Position numbers and translations under genes: made by a program
Notes under the pieces: generated by a model
Seen by the model: the letters and a program-made list of their open reading frames with translations, nothing else
What the model was told of the DNA's origin: nothing
Database searches by the model: none
Part shown: piece after piece, positions 44,227-53,765 of the stretch
Position numbering within the stretch: position 1 is the stretch's first letter
How the letters are laid out: every line of letters starts with the position of its first letter
NCBI RefSeq assembly: GCF_003114815.1
Contig: NZ_BFAZ01000009.1
Location: forward strand, 868,001-932,000
Direction: 5' to 3'
Source: Leptospira ellinghausenii
GTDB taxonomy: Bacteria > Spirochaetota > Leptospiria > Leptospirales > Leptospiraceae
DNA: 64,000 bases

Positions 44227-44832
44227 TTACTTACAAACTTTTTTCAATGTGGAAACTACTTTCACATCAACTGTAGGCCAAAGTTTACTCACACCATCAG
44301 AACCTTTATGTAAATCATTACACTCTGCATTTAATTTTGATAAACCTTGTGTTAAACCAAGAGTTGCCACATCCACTGTTCCTACTACTTCTACCGTATC
44401 CTCTTTCCAAACAAAGTTTACAGGAACTGATGTTTTGAATTTTCCAAATTGAAGGTGTAATTTTGCAGTGCCTGATTCTCCAGACGTTAGGTCCGAAAAA
44501 TGACCTGTTAATTTCTGATTTCCTTTTACAGATCCAAAGAAAAACTTTTTGATTTTGGCATCCCGATCTGGATTGGATGAGTTTACGGACAAACTATCGA
44601 TTTGGAAACGAATTTTTTCAGCGACACCAAACTTTGATTTGTCTTTCGTTTTTCCCATCACTCGAATGTTATCAAATTTACCTTTAACACCTGTTTTTTC
44701 TGTAAACTTGAACGCTGTCCATTCTAAGTTGGTTTTGTTAGGATCATACTCATATTCACAATTTTCTTCTGCAACAATTGGCCCGAAAATGCCGACAATG
44801 AATAAAGCTAAAATAGAATAAAAAATTTTCAT
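44227..44832 (-). CDS. YceI-family exported protein
   Basis: 201 aa. Signal peptide (SILALFIVGIFGPIVA) followed by a YceI domain: CEYEYDPNKTNLEWTAFKFTEKTGVKGKFDNI, IDSLSVNSSNPDRDAKIKKFFF, and GKFKTSVPVNFVW. This is a second YceI paralogue in the window, diverged from the one at 32454. Three cysteines occur in the mature part. It is divergent from the ABC exporter operon with 77 bp between the starts; a shared regulatory region is possible. Confidence 0.87.
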   Translation of the reverse strand: MKIFYSILALFIVGIFGPIVAEENCEYEYDPNKTNLEWTAFKFTEKTGVKGKFDNIRVMGKTKDKSKFGVAEKIRFQIDSLSVNSSNPDRDAKIKKFFFGSVKGNQKLTGHFSDLTSGESGTAKLHLQFGKFKTSVPVNFVWKEDTVEVVGTVDVATLGLTQGLSKLNAECNDLHKGSDGVSKLWPTVDVKVVSTLKKVCK

Positions 44833-44909
44833 AGAATCCTCTATTCAAAAATAGAAAATCAAAAACTAAGTTTTGTCAAGAGGAGTCTAAAGCACGAATT
44901 AAAATTCAC

Positions 44910-47138
44910 ATGTTAAAATTAATAAAATCGTTGCTTCGTCATTTTCGAAGCCAACTCTTCAAATCAAAGGAAATCGAACTTCCCATACGACTTTCGACTG
45001 GTGAGTCTCTCGCACAGTCCATTTTAGACTTTTTATCTGAATCTTTAAGCATCCAATCAGTCCCAAGTCAAATATTGGAAGGTTTCCGATCACTTCGTAG
45101 TAAATTCCCACATGAAGCAAAATTGGAATTTCTCGATTATTTAATTGCGGCTTCTCACCAATACCAAATCAAACTCAACTTTGTCCAAAAATCTATTTTG
45201 GAAATTCGGAGTTATATCACTAAAGAAGCACCATTCCTATTTCAAATCAAAAGTAAGGAACTTGGTCTTCCTGAATTTTATGCAATTTTAGGATACCATG
45301 CATCCTCATACCTCATCCGACCGCTTCACAATCATATAGGTGAAGAAGAATGGATTTCAGAAAAAGAGTTTCTAAAACTATTTGAAATCAAATCGACGAA
45401 GGATGTTGTGGATTGGATTGTCGCAGAACCAATGTTTCCTTTTTCATCGCAAAAGGAAACTCATTCCACATCGTCTGCAGTCAAAAATGCAATCAAACAA
45501 ATTTATCATCTTATTCGCATTGAGTCAAAGGATGTTTGGATTGTTTTTATATATGGAATCGGAATTGGAATTTTATCTTTAGTTGTACCAGTTGCAACCT
45601 CTTCCTTAGTCAATATTGTTGCCTTCGGGGTTTTGTTACAACCGGTCATCATTCTAACTTTCTTAGTTGTCTTCTTTTTAGGTTTTGCAGGGGCAATGCA
45701 AACAATTCAGATTTATGTGGTAGAAATTTTACAACGAAGAGTATTTGTTCGAATTGCTACTGAATTTGCTGTTCGTTTTCCAAGGATCAAACAAGATGCC
45801 TTAGACAAACACCATAATCCTGAACTTGTGAATCGATTTTTTGATACGATGACGATTCAAAAATCCATTCATTCATTATTGGTTGATGGATTAGCGGTTA
45901 TATTAACAACCGTTATTGGATTTGTGCTCATATCATTTTACCATCCTATTTTTATTGTTTTTTCTTTGTTCATATTGGTTGTAGGTGGTTACTTTGTTAT
46001 CTACCAACTAGGCAAACCTGCTTCTGAAAACTACATCAAAATTTCAAAAGAGAAGTATAAGGTAGCTGCTTGGCTCGAGGAAATTTCAAGGCATTCCGCT
46101 TTATTTCATTCTACATTTGGATCTCATTTTGCGATTGAAAGAGCAGATTCTATCATTCGCGATTATCTTTTTGCTCGTAAAAAATATTTCTCTGTTTTTA
46201 TCAAACAAATCATAGGACTTGTCGGCATACAAGCTTTAGCAAGTGCGATCGTACTCGGAATTGGTGGGTATTTAGTGATTCATAGGCAATTGACAATTGG
46301 ACAATTAGTCGCCGCTGAATTAGTGATTGCAAAGGTTCTCAATGATATATCCAAGTTTGGAAAACAGTTGGATAGTTTTTATAGTTTAATAGCAGCTGTA
46401 GATAAAATTAATTCCGTTTTCCATTTACCGACATTAACGGCAAAAACAGTTCCATTTGAAATTCCGAAAGGCCCAATCCAAGTTCAATTATCAGGTGTAG
46501 ATTATTCTTTGGCTAATGGACATAAAATCTTCAATCAATTCAATTTAAAAGTCCAAGCAGGAAAAACAATTGGTGTCACTTCCAATACGCCTTACGATGC
46601 TCATATCTTGCTTGATTTACTCAGTGGTCTAAGAGAACCAAACTCTGGAATCGTTGAATACAACCACCAAAATATCCATGAAGTTTCCAAGGAACAGATC
46701 CAAACCTATACAGTTCTCATCAGAGGGAATGAAATATTTGAAGGAACCATTTTGGAAAATATCCGTGTGGGACGCGAAGAAATTTCTCTCATTACCATAC
46801 GAGATCTTTTGGAAGATTTAGGGCTCTGGAAAACTATTCAGTCATTACCACAAGGAATCCACACACAACTGTTAACTTTTGGGCATCCATTTGACAATGT
46901 ACAATCTGCATTGTTAATACTTACTAGAGCAATTATCGGCAATCCAAAACTGATTCTCATTGATGGAATTCTTGACCAATTACCGCCACCTTTGTTAACT
47001 TCTTGTTTGAAAGTATTGCTCCAAAAAAATCGGGAATGGACAGTATTCATTGTATCCAAATCACCAACCATTCTCGGACAAATGGACCAAATCCTAAGGT
47101 TAGAAGATGATTCTCATTCCTTAAAGGTTAATTCATAA
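44910..47138 (+). CDS. Type I secretion-like ABC exporter with degenerate ATPase domain
   Basis: 742 aa: an N-terminal cytosolic domain (1-205, faintly like a C39-like domain), a six-helix exporter membrane domain (about 210-500), and a C-terminal nucleotide-binding fold (about 520-735). The scaffold is kept (FEGTILENI, LGLWKTIQSLPQGIHTQLLTFG), but the ATPase motifs are lost. The Walker A lysine is Ala (A564 in TSNTPYDAH), the Q-loop Gln is Arg, the LSGGQ signature is FDNVQ (661-665), Walker B ends ILIDG (D685, then Gly for the catalytic Glu) and the H-loop His is absent (VSKSPT). Codons are otherwise normal and the frame is intact. HlyD and TolC genes follow. Confidence 0.87.
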   Translation: MLKLIKSLLRHFRSQLFKSKEIELPIRLSTGESLAQSILDFLSESLSIQSVPSQILEGFRSLRSKFPHEAKLEFLDYLIAASHQYQIKLNFVQKSILEIRSYITKEAPFLFQIKSKELGLPEFYAILGYHASSYLIRPLHNHIGEEEWISEKEFLKLFEIKSTKDVVDWIVAEPMFPFSSQKETHSTSSAVKNAIKQIYHLIRIESKDVWIVFIYGIGIGILSLVVPVATSSLVNIVAFGVLLQPVIILTFLVVFFLGFAGAMQTIQIYVVEILQRRVFVRIATEFAVRFPRIKQDALDKHHNPELVNRFFDTMTIQKSIHSLLVDGLAVILTTVIGFVLISFYHPIFIVFSLFILVVGGYFVIYQLGKPASENYIKISKEKYKVAAWLEEISRHSALFHSTFGSHFAIERADSIIRDYLFARKKYFSVFIKQIIGLVGIQALASAIVLGIGGYLVIHRQLTIGQLVAAELVIAKVLNDISKFGKQLDSFYSLIAAVDKINSVFHLPTLTAKTVPFEIPKGPIQVQLSGVDYSLANGHKIFNQFNLKVQAGKTIGVTSNTPYDAHILLDLLSGLREPNSGIVEYNHQNIHEVSKEQIQTYTVLIRGNEIFEGTILENIRVGREEISLITIRDLLEDLGLWKTIQSLPQGIHTQLLTFGHPFDNVQSALLILTRAIIGNPKLILIDGILDQLPPPLLTSCLKVLLQKNREWTVFIVSKSPTILGQMDQILRLEDDSHSLKVNS

Positions 47139-47144
47139 ATCACT

Positions 47145-48494
47145 ATGAAAACAAATATGTCACCCAAATGGAAACTTCGTAAAAACCTACCATCATATCG
47201 ATTGGTGCAAACTGCACTTCCTGCCCAAAGTTTAGCTTATATATTAACGGTTATTTTTTTTCTCAGCGTTCTCATTTTGCTCTATGTTCCATGGCAACAA
47301 ACCACTATGGGTTTTGGCCGGGTGGTGGCGTACGCCCCACTGGATCGCCAACAAGTAATTGAATCTCCAATTAGTGGACGAGTTGTTAAGTGGCATGTCC
47401 ACGAAGGGACTCGTGTAAAAAAAGGAGACCCGATCATTGACATTTCAGACAATGATCCCAATTTTATCACTAGGATCCGAGAAGAAAGAAATGCACTTTT
47501 ACAAAGACTCGAAGCTGCACGTTCCAGAGAAGATAACATCCGTTCTAGGATATTAAGTTTACGTTCGTCAAAGGGAAGTGCTGTGAGTGCAGCCGATTCA
47601 CGTATGATGATGGCAAGGGACAGAGTCCGTGCCAGCGAACAAGCCGTAGATGCAGCTAAAGCTGCCTTAAAAACTGCAAATCTCAATTTAGACCGCCAAA
47701 AACAATTATGGGAAAAAGGTCTAACTTCCAAACGCACATTAGAGCTTGCAGAACTTGACCATACAAATGCGGAAACCGGTCTCGATCGTGCGAGAGCAAC
47801 TTATGATGCCGCTGTCAAAGAGGAACGAGCGTTAAATAGTGATACAGGAAAGGTCCAACAAGATGCAGAAGCTTCCATCAATGATGCAAAAGCATCACTT
47901 GCGTCTGCACAATCTGAAGTTGCCAGAGTCTTAGAAGACCTTCCAAAATTAGAAGCCAGGTTATCAAGACAGGAAAACCAAGAAGTGTTTGCTCCAAGAG
48001 ATGGAACCATCATGAGAATCCTTGTGAATCCAGACACACAACAAGTGAAAGAAGGTGATGGAGTTGCCATCCTTGTTCCCGATGCGGAAGACAAAGCTGT
48101 AGAATTATTTATTTCAGGGAATGATATTCCGTTAGTTGGTGAAGGAAGAAAAGTTCGATTACAATTCCAAGGGTATCCGGTTTTACAAATCAGTGGCTGG
48201 CCCGAAACTGCTGTTGGAACTTTTGGAGGAGTAGTCAAACTTGTGGATATCACAGACAATGGATCTGGAAATTTCCGTGTCCTTGTAGTACCTGATAATG
48301 AAGATCGTCAGTGGCCATCGAGTCGTTACTTAAGACAAGGGGTAAGAGCAAAAGGATGGATTTTTCTCAATCGTGTCAGTGTTGGTTATGAATTGTGGAG
48401 AAGATTCAATGATTTCCCTCCAAATTTACCAATGGATGATCCTGAAATGAAATCGTTGTTAGATGAGAATGGAGGAGGAGAAAAAACAAAATGA
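47145..48494 (+). CDS. HlyD-family membrane fusion protein
   Basis: 449 aa: a cytosolic leader, one TM helix (LAYILTVIFFLSVLILLYV), a barrel-sandwich hybrid half-motif (VIESPISGRVVKWHVHEGTRVKKGDPII), a long Ala/Arg/Glu-rich coiled coil (about 110-270), the second half-motif (VFAPRDGTIMRILV) and a C-terminal barrel. It would bridge the inner-membrane ABC protein and the outer-membrane channel. It begins 6 bp after the ABC gene and overlaps the TolC-like gene by 4 bp. Confidence 0.93.
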   Translation: MKTNMSPKWKLRKNLPSYRLVQTALPAQSLAYILTVIFFLSVLILLYVPWQQTTMGFGRVVAYAPLDRQQVIESPISGRVVKWHVHEGTRVKKGDPIIDISDNDPNFITRIREERNALLQRLEAARSREDNIRSRILSLRSSKGSAVSAADSRMMMARDRVRASEQAVDAAKAALKTANLNLDRQKQLWEKGLTSKRTLELAELDHTNAETGLDRARATYDAAVKEERALNSDTGKVQQDAEASINDAKASLASAQSEVARVLEDLPKLEARLSRQENQEVFAPRDGTIMRILVNPDTQQVKEGDGVAILVPDAEDKAVELFISGNDIPLVGEGRKVRLQFQGYPVLQISGWPETAVGTFGGVVKLVDITDNGSGNFRVLVVPDNEDRQWPSSRYLRQGVRAKGWIFLNRVSVGYELWRRFNDFPPNLPMDDPEMKSLLDENGGGEKTK

Positions 48495-49987
48495 AAACGC
48501 TATTAAATCGATTTTTATTGGCGTTGTTATGCCCATTTGGGATGTTTTTTTCTTTTTTATTGGAAGCGGATCCAACAAAAGATCCTTTCGAATCCTTACA
48601 TGGGCCCAATATTTATACACAAGACTATATCAACCAACAACCTGGAGTATTAACTCTTTCTGAACTATTAAGGTCGGTTGAGAAATCTTATCCACTTGTC
48701 CTAGCTGCTGAAAAACTTTTAACAGAAACAGAATACAATTATTTAGCGGCTGAAGGTGCCTTTGATTTACAATTCAAAGCTATGGGTACAACCAAACCAA
48801 TTGGTTATTATACTAATAATGGAGCGGACACTGTGTTCGAAAAACCAACTCCACTTGGTGGGACATCTTTTTTTGCTGGATACCGCATAGGTCGTGGAAA
48901 ATTTCCTGTTTATGACGGACGAAGAGAAACCAATGATTATGGAGAAGTAAGAGCTGGTGCTGTTGTTCCACTCATGAGAAACCGTGAGATAGATAAAAAC
49001 AGGGCCGATCTCAGGAAAGCAGACATTGATCGTAAACTTGCTGAGTTATCAATCCAAAAGTTAAAAATTGAAGTAATCAAAGAAGCCACCAAACGTTATT
49101 GGAAATGGGTTGCAAGTGGCCAAGAATACTTAGTCAACAAAGACTTGTTAGAGATTGCAAAAAATAGACAAGAACAAATAACCCAGAGAATCAAGTTAGG
49201 TGATATTCCCAAAATGGAAGGTACAGAAAATGACCGTGCCATTTTACAAAGGGAATCACAATTTGTTTCTGCTGAACGTGAAATGCAAAAAGCAGCAATT
49301 GATTTGTCTTTATTCTTACGAGCTGCAGATGGGAATTTGATTTTACCAACCACAGACAGATTGCCCATAGGATTTCCAAAACCCATCGATTACAAAGGTC
49401 TTGAATTAGACAAAAGTATCAAAATTGCATGGAAGTTCCGACCAGAAATCCAAGACTATGAATTCAAACGAGAAAAAGCTCGAGTGGACCAAGACATGGG
49501 TTATAACTCACTTAAACCTCAAGTGGATTTGGTGGTAGCAGGATCTCAGGACTTAGGGCCAGGTTCAGTCACAAGGTCTAAACCAGAACTAGAAGCTTCA
49601 CTCGTTTTGAATGTTCCCATCCAAACAAGAAGGCCTCGTGGGATGATTGGAGCAGCAGAAGCAAAAATTGCCCAACTTGACCAAGAATTACAATTCTCAA
49701 AAGACAAAATCAAAACCGAAGTACAAGACGCAATCTCAGAAGTGATTGCTTCAGCCAAACGAGTGAACGTCACACAAAATGAAGTAGAGCTTGCAAGAAA
49801 ACTAGAAGAGATGGAGCGGGAACGTTTTGCTTTGGGAGATTCTACTCTTTTATTTGTGAATATTCGTGAACAGACAAGTGCAGAAGCAGCAGTACGTGAA
49901 ATTAAGGCATTGTACGATCATCATGTCGCGGTTGCCAACTTCCAAGCGTCTACGGCATCTTTTTTGCAAAATTCTCCTTCTCCTTAG
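48491..49987 (+). CDS. TolC-family outer-membrane channel protein
   Basis: 498 aa with an N-terminal export signal (FLLALLCPFGMFFSFLLEA) and two repeats of the outer-membrane efflux domain: LTLSELLRSVEKSYPLVLAAEKL in the first and KSIKIAWKFRPEIQDYEFKREKARVDQDMGYN in the second. AVVPLMRNREID and LVLNVPIQTRRPRGMIGAAEAKI mark the beta strands. ATGA overlap with the HlyD gene shows coupling. It completes a tripartite export system. Confidence 0.92.
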   Translation: MKTLLNRFLLALLCPFGMFFSFLLEADPTKDPFESLHGPNIYTQDYINQQPGVLTLSELLRSVEKSYPLVLAAEKLLTETEYNYLAAEGAFDLQFKAMGTTKPIGYYTNNGADTVFEKPTPLGGTSFFAGYRIGRGKFPVYDGRRETNDYGEVRAGAVVPLMRNREIDKNRADLRKADIDRKLAELSIQKLKIEVIKEATKRYWKWVASGQEYLVNKDLLEIAKNRQEQITQRIKLGDIPKMEGTENDRAILQRESQFVSAEREMQKAAIDLSLFLRAADGNLILPTTDRLPIGFPKPIDYKGLELDKSIKIAWKFRPEIQDYEFKREKARVDQDMGYNSLKPQVDLVVAGSQDLGPGSVTRSKPELEASLVLNVPIQTRRPRGMIGAAEAKIAQLDQELQFSKDKIKTEVQDAISEVIASAKRVNVTQNEVELARKLEEMERERFALGDSTLLFVNIREQTSAEAAVREIKALYDHHVAVANFQASTASFLQNSPSP

Positions 49988-50064
49988 TCGTATTTCTTAT
50001 GTAGAAAAAAAAACGACTTTCACATCTCGCTGAATTCCTAAAATTTTCCCTAAAGAAGGTATCT

Positions 50065-51765
50065 ATGCACGGGGAAGAGTCACTTTTACAAGACATTGGT
50101 CTCAGTATTATATTTGCTACAGTTTTGAGTCATATTGCTCGCATTCTCAAACAACCGTTAATCCTAGGATACATTATTGGTGGTGCGATGCTTGGGAAAG
50201 AGATGGGATTCGAACTTGTTACCAACGAAGCAAGTATTGAACTCATTTCCGAAATTGGCCTCATCTTACTTCTTTTCATCATTGGACTAGAGATCAATCT
50301 TGCTGAACTCGCTAAAATGGGAAAGGCGATGTTCACACTCGGCATCTTACAATTCACTTTATCTGTTGCATTTGTTTATTCTGTATTTCCATTTTTTGGT
50401 CTTTCTATTGGTTCTGAAAAATTTGACCTTCTTTATATTGCTGTTGCCCTCTCCTTAAGTTCGACATTAATCGTTGTTAAGTTATTACAAGATAAGGTAG
50501 AGATCAACACTCTCTCAGGTAAATTAACCGTTGGGGTTTTGGTATTCCAAGACATCTGGGCTATTTTGTTTATGGGTGTACAACCTAACCTAAACAACCC
50601 TGAAATTTTAAAAATTCTATCTTCTGTTGGAATCATTGTATTACTGATTGCGTTTAGTTTTAGTGTCAGTCGTTATGTTTTAGCAAAATTATACAAAGCT
50701 TGTGCTAGTAGCCCCGAATTAATACTTCTAACATCAATTATGTGGTGTTTTTTGGTTTGTGGGATCGCTGGAGAAGCCGGTCTTTCCAAAGAAATGGGCG
50801 CCCTAGTTGCAGGTATGAGTATTGCAGCTTTTCCTTATGGTGCGGATGTGATTTCAAAACTGATTGGTATACGAGATTTTTTTGTGACACTATTTTTTGT
50901 GGCACTTGGCTTAAAAGTTCCGCTTCCCAGTTTAGAAGTGATTGGACTTTCTGCTGCGATTATAGCACTCATGTTATTTGTTAGGATGATCACCATTGCC
51001 CCAGTCATCATCAAACTGAACAAAGGTGTTAGGAATGGGTTTCTTACGGCACTAAATCTTGCTCAGATCTCTGAATTCTCGCTCGTAATTTTAGCATTAG
51101 GTGCTGGTTTCGAACACATCACTCCCAAACTACAAGCTGTCATTTTAACTTCGACAATCATCGCCTCTGTATTATCTACATATATCATTATGTTTAATCA
51201 TAATATTGCTGCTACTTTCGAACGATTACTCGCTCGAGTGGGAATCTCTGACCAAACGGAAGACACTGGAAAGGAAGAGAAAGCAAGTCATGGTGGACAC
51301 GGTGGTCATGGAGATGGAATGGTGCGAGACATTATCGTGCTTGGATACTTTCGGATTGCCCGCGCCTTTGTAGAATACTTAGAGGACTTATCACCATCGC
51401 TCATCAAACGGATCATCATTGCTGACTACAACCCTGCCTTCAAAGAAGAACTCACAAACAAAGGGTTCCAATGGGCTTATGCTGACCTTGCTCATCCCGA
51501 TTCCTTATCTCATATCGGGCTTCATGATGCTTCGATGGTTATTTGTACCATCTCTGATTCTTTTCTCAAAGGAACAAATAACAACCGTTTGCTATCCACT
51601 CTTAGCAAATTAGCACCGAATGCAAAAATCATTTTGACAAGTGATGAACCTGGTGAAGCAAAAAAGTTAGTGGCCGACGGTGCGCAAAAAGTAATCATCC
51701 CAGGTGTGATCACAGGTGAATTTTTATATGAATACATTTCGCGAGGGATGCGAAATAACAACTAA
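50065..51765 (+). CDS. CPA2 cation:proton antiporter (KefB/C-like) with RCK-type domain
   Basis: 566 aa. Residues 1-385 are the Na+/H+-exchanger fold with about 12 helices, the FIIGLEINLAEL element and VGVLVFQDIWAILF, whose QD pair is the KefB/C type. After a His/Gly-rich linker (SHGGHGGHGDG, near residue 410) comes a TrkA-N/RCK-like domain. Its dinucleotide loop reads VLGYFRIARAF rather than GxGxxG, so NAD binding is doubtful. Gene stands between the export operon and a convergent DUF1003 gene. Confidence 0.9.
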   Translation: MHGEESLLQDIGLSIIFATVLSHIARILKQPLILGYIIGGAMLGKEMGFELVTNEASIELISEIGLILLLFIIGLEINLAELAKMGKAMFTLGILQFTLSVAFVYSVFPFFGLSIGSEKFDLLYIAVALSLSSTLIVVKLLQDKVEINTLSGKLTVGVLVFQDIWAILFMGVQPNLNNPEILKILSSVGIIVLLIAFSFSVSRYVLAKLYKACASSPELILLTSIMWCFLVCGIAGEAGLSKEMGALVAGMSIAAFPYGADVISKLIGIRDFFVTLFFVALGLKVPLPSLEVIGLSAAIIALMLFVRMITIAPVIIKLNKGVRNGFLTALNLAQISEFSLVILALGAGFEHITPKLQAVILTSTIIASVLSTYIIMFNHNIAATFERLLARVGISDQTEDTGKEEKASHGGHGGHGDGMVRDIIVLGYFRIARAFVEYLEDLSPSLIKRIIIADYNPAFKEELTNKGFQWAYADLAHPDSLSHIGLHDASMVICTISDSFLKGTNNNRLLSTLSKLAPNAKIILTSDEPGEAKKLVADGAQKVIIPGVITGEFLYEYISRGMRNNN

Positions 51766-51798
51766 GAGAATTGGAAGATAAAATGGAGTTTCAGAACC

Positions 51799-52488
51799 TT
51801 ATCTGATTTTACTTCGAATTTCGCTGAGAAGATCAATTTGAATCGCTTGGATTTTCATCATTTTCGACCATTGGTCCAGTAAAAGATGATCCACTTTTTC
51901 ATGTAAGGTTCTGATTTCAATTTCGGATTTTAGATTAATTTTGTAATCATTCTCTGAACGAATTCTATCCTTTAGTTCTTGTCTGTTTTGACTCATCATG
52001 ATGATGGGTGCTTGAATTGCGGCAACACAGGATAAGATTAAATTTAACAAGATAAAAGGGTAAGGGTCAAAGACATTGAAATAGAGATAAAAACTATTCC
52101 CTAAAATCCAAAGGAATAAGACAGAAAAAAAAGCGATAATAAATTTCCAACTTCCACCAAAGGTAGCCACTTTATCCGAAATTTTTTCTCCAAATGTAGG
52201 TGCATCTGTTTTCAAAGAAGTATCAATTGTCAAAATTTCGTTATCATTAATACTTTTGATAACTTCTCTTTCTAGGTTTTCAATATTACCTTTTTCTTCT
52301 TCAACCAAATTGGTAATATACTTCATTCTAAATAGATTAAAATCATTTTTACAAATTCTACTTTGTTCATTCCAACCTGGAAAATCAGAATGAATCAATT
52401 CTACTATTTCGTCACCAATTCCAATGGCGCTGATCAATTGATTTTCTCGGAATGATTTTTGACACACAAAACAAATGTTATTTTCCAT
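51799..52488 (-). CDS. DUF1003-family membrane protein
   Basis: 229 aa. The C-terminal half matches DUF1003: GSWKFIIAFFSVLFLWI, DPYPFILLNLILSCVAAIQAPIIMMSQNRQ and NLKSEIEIRTLHEKVDHLLL, giving two TM helices and a coiled tail. The N-terminus carries CFVCQKSF and RICKNDF, which could form a small zinc site. Function of the family is unknown. It follows kdsB on the same strand with only 3 bp between the kdsB stop and its ATG. Confidence 0.87.
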   Translation of the reverse strand: MENNICFVCQKSFRENQLISAIGIGDEIVELIHSDFPGWNEQSRICKNDFNLFRMKYITNLVEEEKGNIENLEREVIKSINDNEILTIDTSLKTDAPTFGEKISDKVATFGGSWKFIIAFFSVLFLWILGNSFYLYFNVFDPYPFILLNLILSCVAAIQAPIIMMSQNRQELKDRIRSENDYKINLKSEIEIRTLHEKVDHLLLDQWSKMMKIQAIQIDLLSEIRSKIR

Positions 52489-52491
52489 GGA

Positions 52492-53232
52492 CTAAATCAG
52501 ACCTTTCTCTTGGAACTCTCTTTTCACCACTTCTAAATCGGCAGGAGAATCCACACCCAAGTTGGCTTTCTCTGCAAGAAACACTCCTATCGTTCCACCA
52601 TTTTGTAAGGCACGGAGTTGTTCCAAAGACTCAAAAGTTTCCCAATCAGAAGGAGGCAATTGGTTATAGGACATTAAAAAATCACGTTCATACGCATAGA
52701 TACCAAGATGACGGTGGTATTTGGCATCACCTTTGAAGGAAGCAGGGATAGGTGAACGAGAAAAATAATTGGCTCTTGCGTTTCTGTTGAAGACCACCTT
52801 TACTTTATTAGGATCTTTGGGATCTTCTGTGGGAGAAAAAGGAACAGCAGCAGTAGTCATTTCCCAATTGCGGTGTTTGGTTTTTAAATTCACCACTCCA
52901 TCAATGAGATCTGTTTCCATTCCAGGTTCATCCCCTTGGATGTTTACGATGATTCCGTAATTAGGAAAGTTTTCTGCGACTTCAATGATACGATCAGTTC
53001 CCGTTGGATGGTCGGGACTTGTGAGAACAGACTCACCTCCAAATCCTAAAACTACATCATGGATCCGTTTGTCATCTGTTGCTACCACCAAACGGTGGAA
53101 AGACTTCGATTTTGATGCATGGGTATAAGTCCACTGGATCATTGGTTTTGTGCCAATGAGGGCCAGTGGTTTTCCAGGAAATCGTGTACTCGCAAAACGA
53201 GCAGGAATCACACCGAGAATCTGGTCGGACAT
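52492..53232 (-). CDS. kdsB: 3-deoxy-manno-octulosonate cytidylyltransferase
   Basis: KdsB activates Kdo as CMP-Kdo for lipopolysaccharide core assembly. The 246-residue protein shows VIPARFASTRFPGKPLALIG, VVATDDKRIHDVV, NIQGDEPGMETDLID and YAYERDFLM, all conserved in the family. It lies 4 bp after fliL in the motility string, an arrangement that links envelope sugar synthesis and flagellar motor transcription. Start ATG 53232. Confidence 0.95.
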   Translation of the reverse strand: MSDQILGVIPARFASTRFPGKPLALIGTKPMIQWTYTHASKSKSFHRLVVATDDKRIHDVVLGFGGESVLTSPDHPTGTDRIIEVAENFPNYGIIVNIQGDEPGMETDLIDGVVNLKTKHRNWEMTTAAVPFSPTEDPKDPNKVKVVFNRNARANYFSRSPIPASFKGDAKYHRHLGIYAYERDFLMSYNQLPPSDWETFESLEQLRALQNGGTIGVFLAEKANLGVDSPADLEVVKREFQEKGLI

Positions 53233-53236
53233 AGTC

Positions 53237-53764
53237 CTAGTTTACCAAAAACTCGGTAAAGTAAACCTCTTTGATTTTACCATTCGTCAAAATGTGGTTT
53301 AAGTGGGCTTTGATTTCCTCACGTAAATCCAATTGGTTCGTAATGGATTTTAAATCATCTTTTGTTTTACGAGCAATCACCAAGTTGATAATGTTTTGCA
53401 TTTGAGCCACACGTGCTGCAAGTTCTGCAGAAAGTGCTGGTTGGCCGGATTCAAATCCAAGAGACATCTTTAACTTCACAAAGTGTGACTCTCCAACATC
53501 AGAAGTATTCACTCGGAACTCTTCCTGAAATGTGTAAACTTCCAAAGGAGGTGGAGCTTTCACAAGTGAGATATTCTTTTGTTGTTTGAACACACTTGTT
53601 GCTGTTTTCTGAGCAACAAACATCGATATTACGGTTACAATGATAATTCCAAAAATGGCCGCAGCGATGTACAATAACCATTTGACAATGGGGGACATCC
53701 CAGCAGAGGCGGAACTACCTTCGGCTAACCCACCTTCTTCTTCATCTACTTCACGGTCACCCAT
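53237..53764 (-). CDS. fliL: Flagellar basal-body associated protein FliL
   Basis: 175 aa. One TM helix (WLLYIAAAIFGIIIVTVISMFVA, about 29-51) after an acidic/Ser-rich cytosolic leader, then the periplasmic stomatin-like domain: YTFQEEFRVNTSD, HFVKLKMSLGFES, DDLKSITNQLDLREEIKAHLN and a terminal KEVYFTEFLVN. FliL surrounds the stator near the MotAB units. Placed directly behind motB (2 bp), supporting the call. Confidence 0.93.
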   Translation of the reverse strand: MGDREVDEEEGGLAEGSSASAGMSPIVKWLLYIAAAIFGIIIVTVISMFVAQKTATSVFKQQKNISLVKAPPPLEVYTFQEEFRVNTSDVGESHFVKLKMSLGFESGQPALSAELAARVAQMQNIINLVIARKTKDDLKSITNQLDLREEIKAHLNHILTNGKIKEVYFTEFLVN

Positions 53765-53765
53765 G

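Noticed and set aside
49986..50018. AGTCGT/ACGACT inverted repeat after the TolC-like gene
   Set aside because: Six-base arms with a 21-base A-rich loop and only a short T run; too weak to call a terminator.
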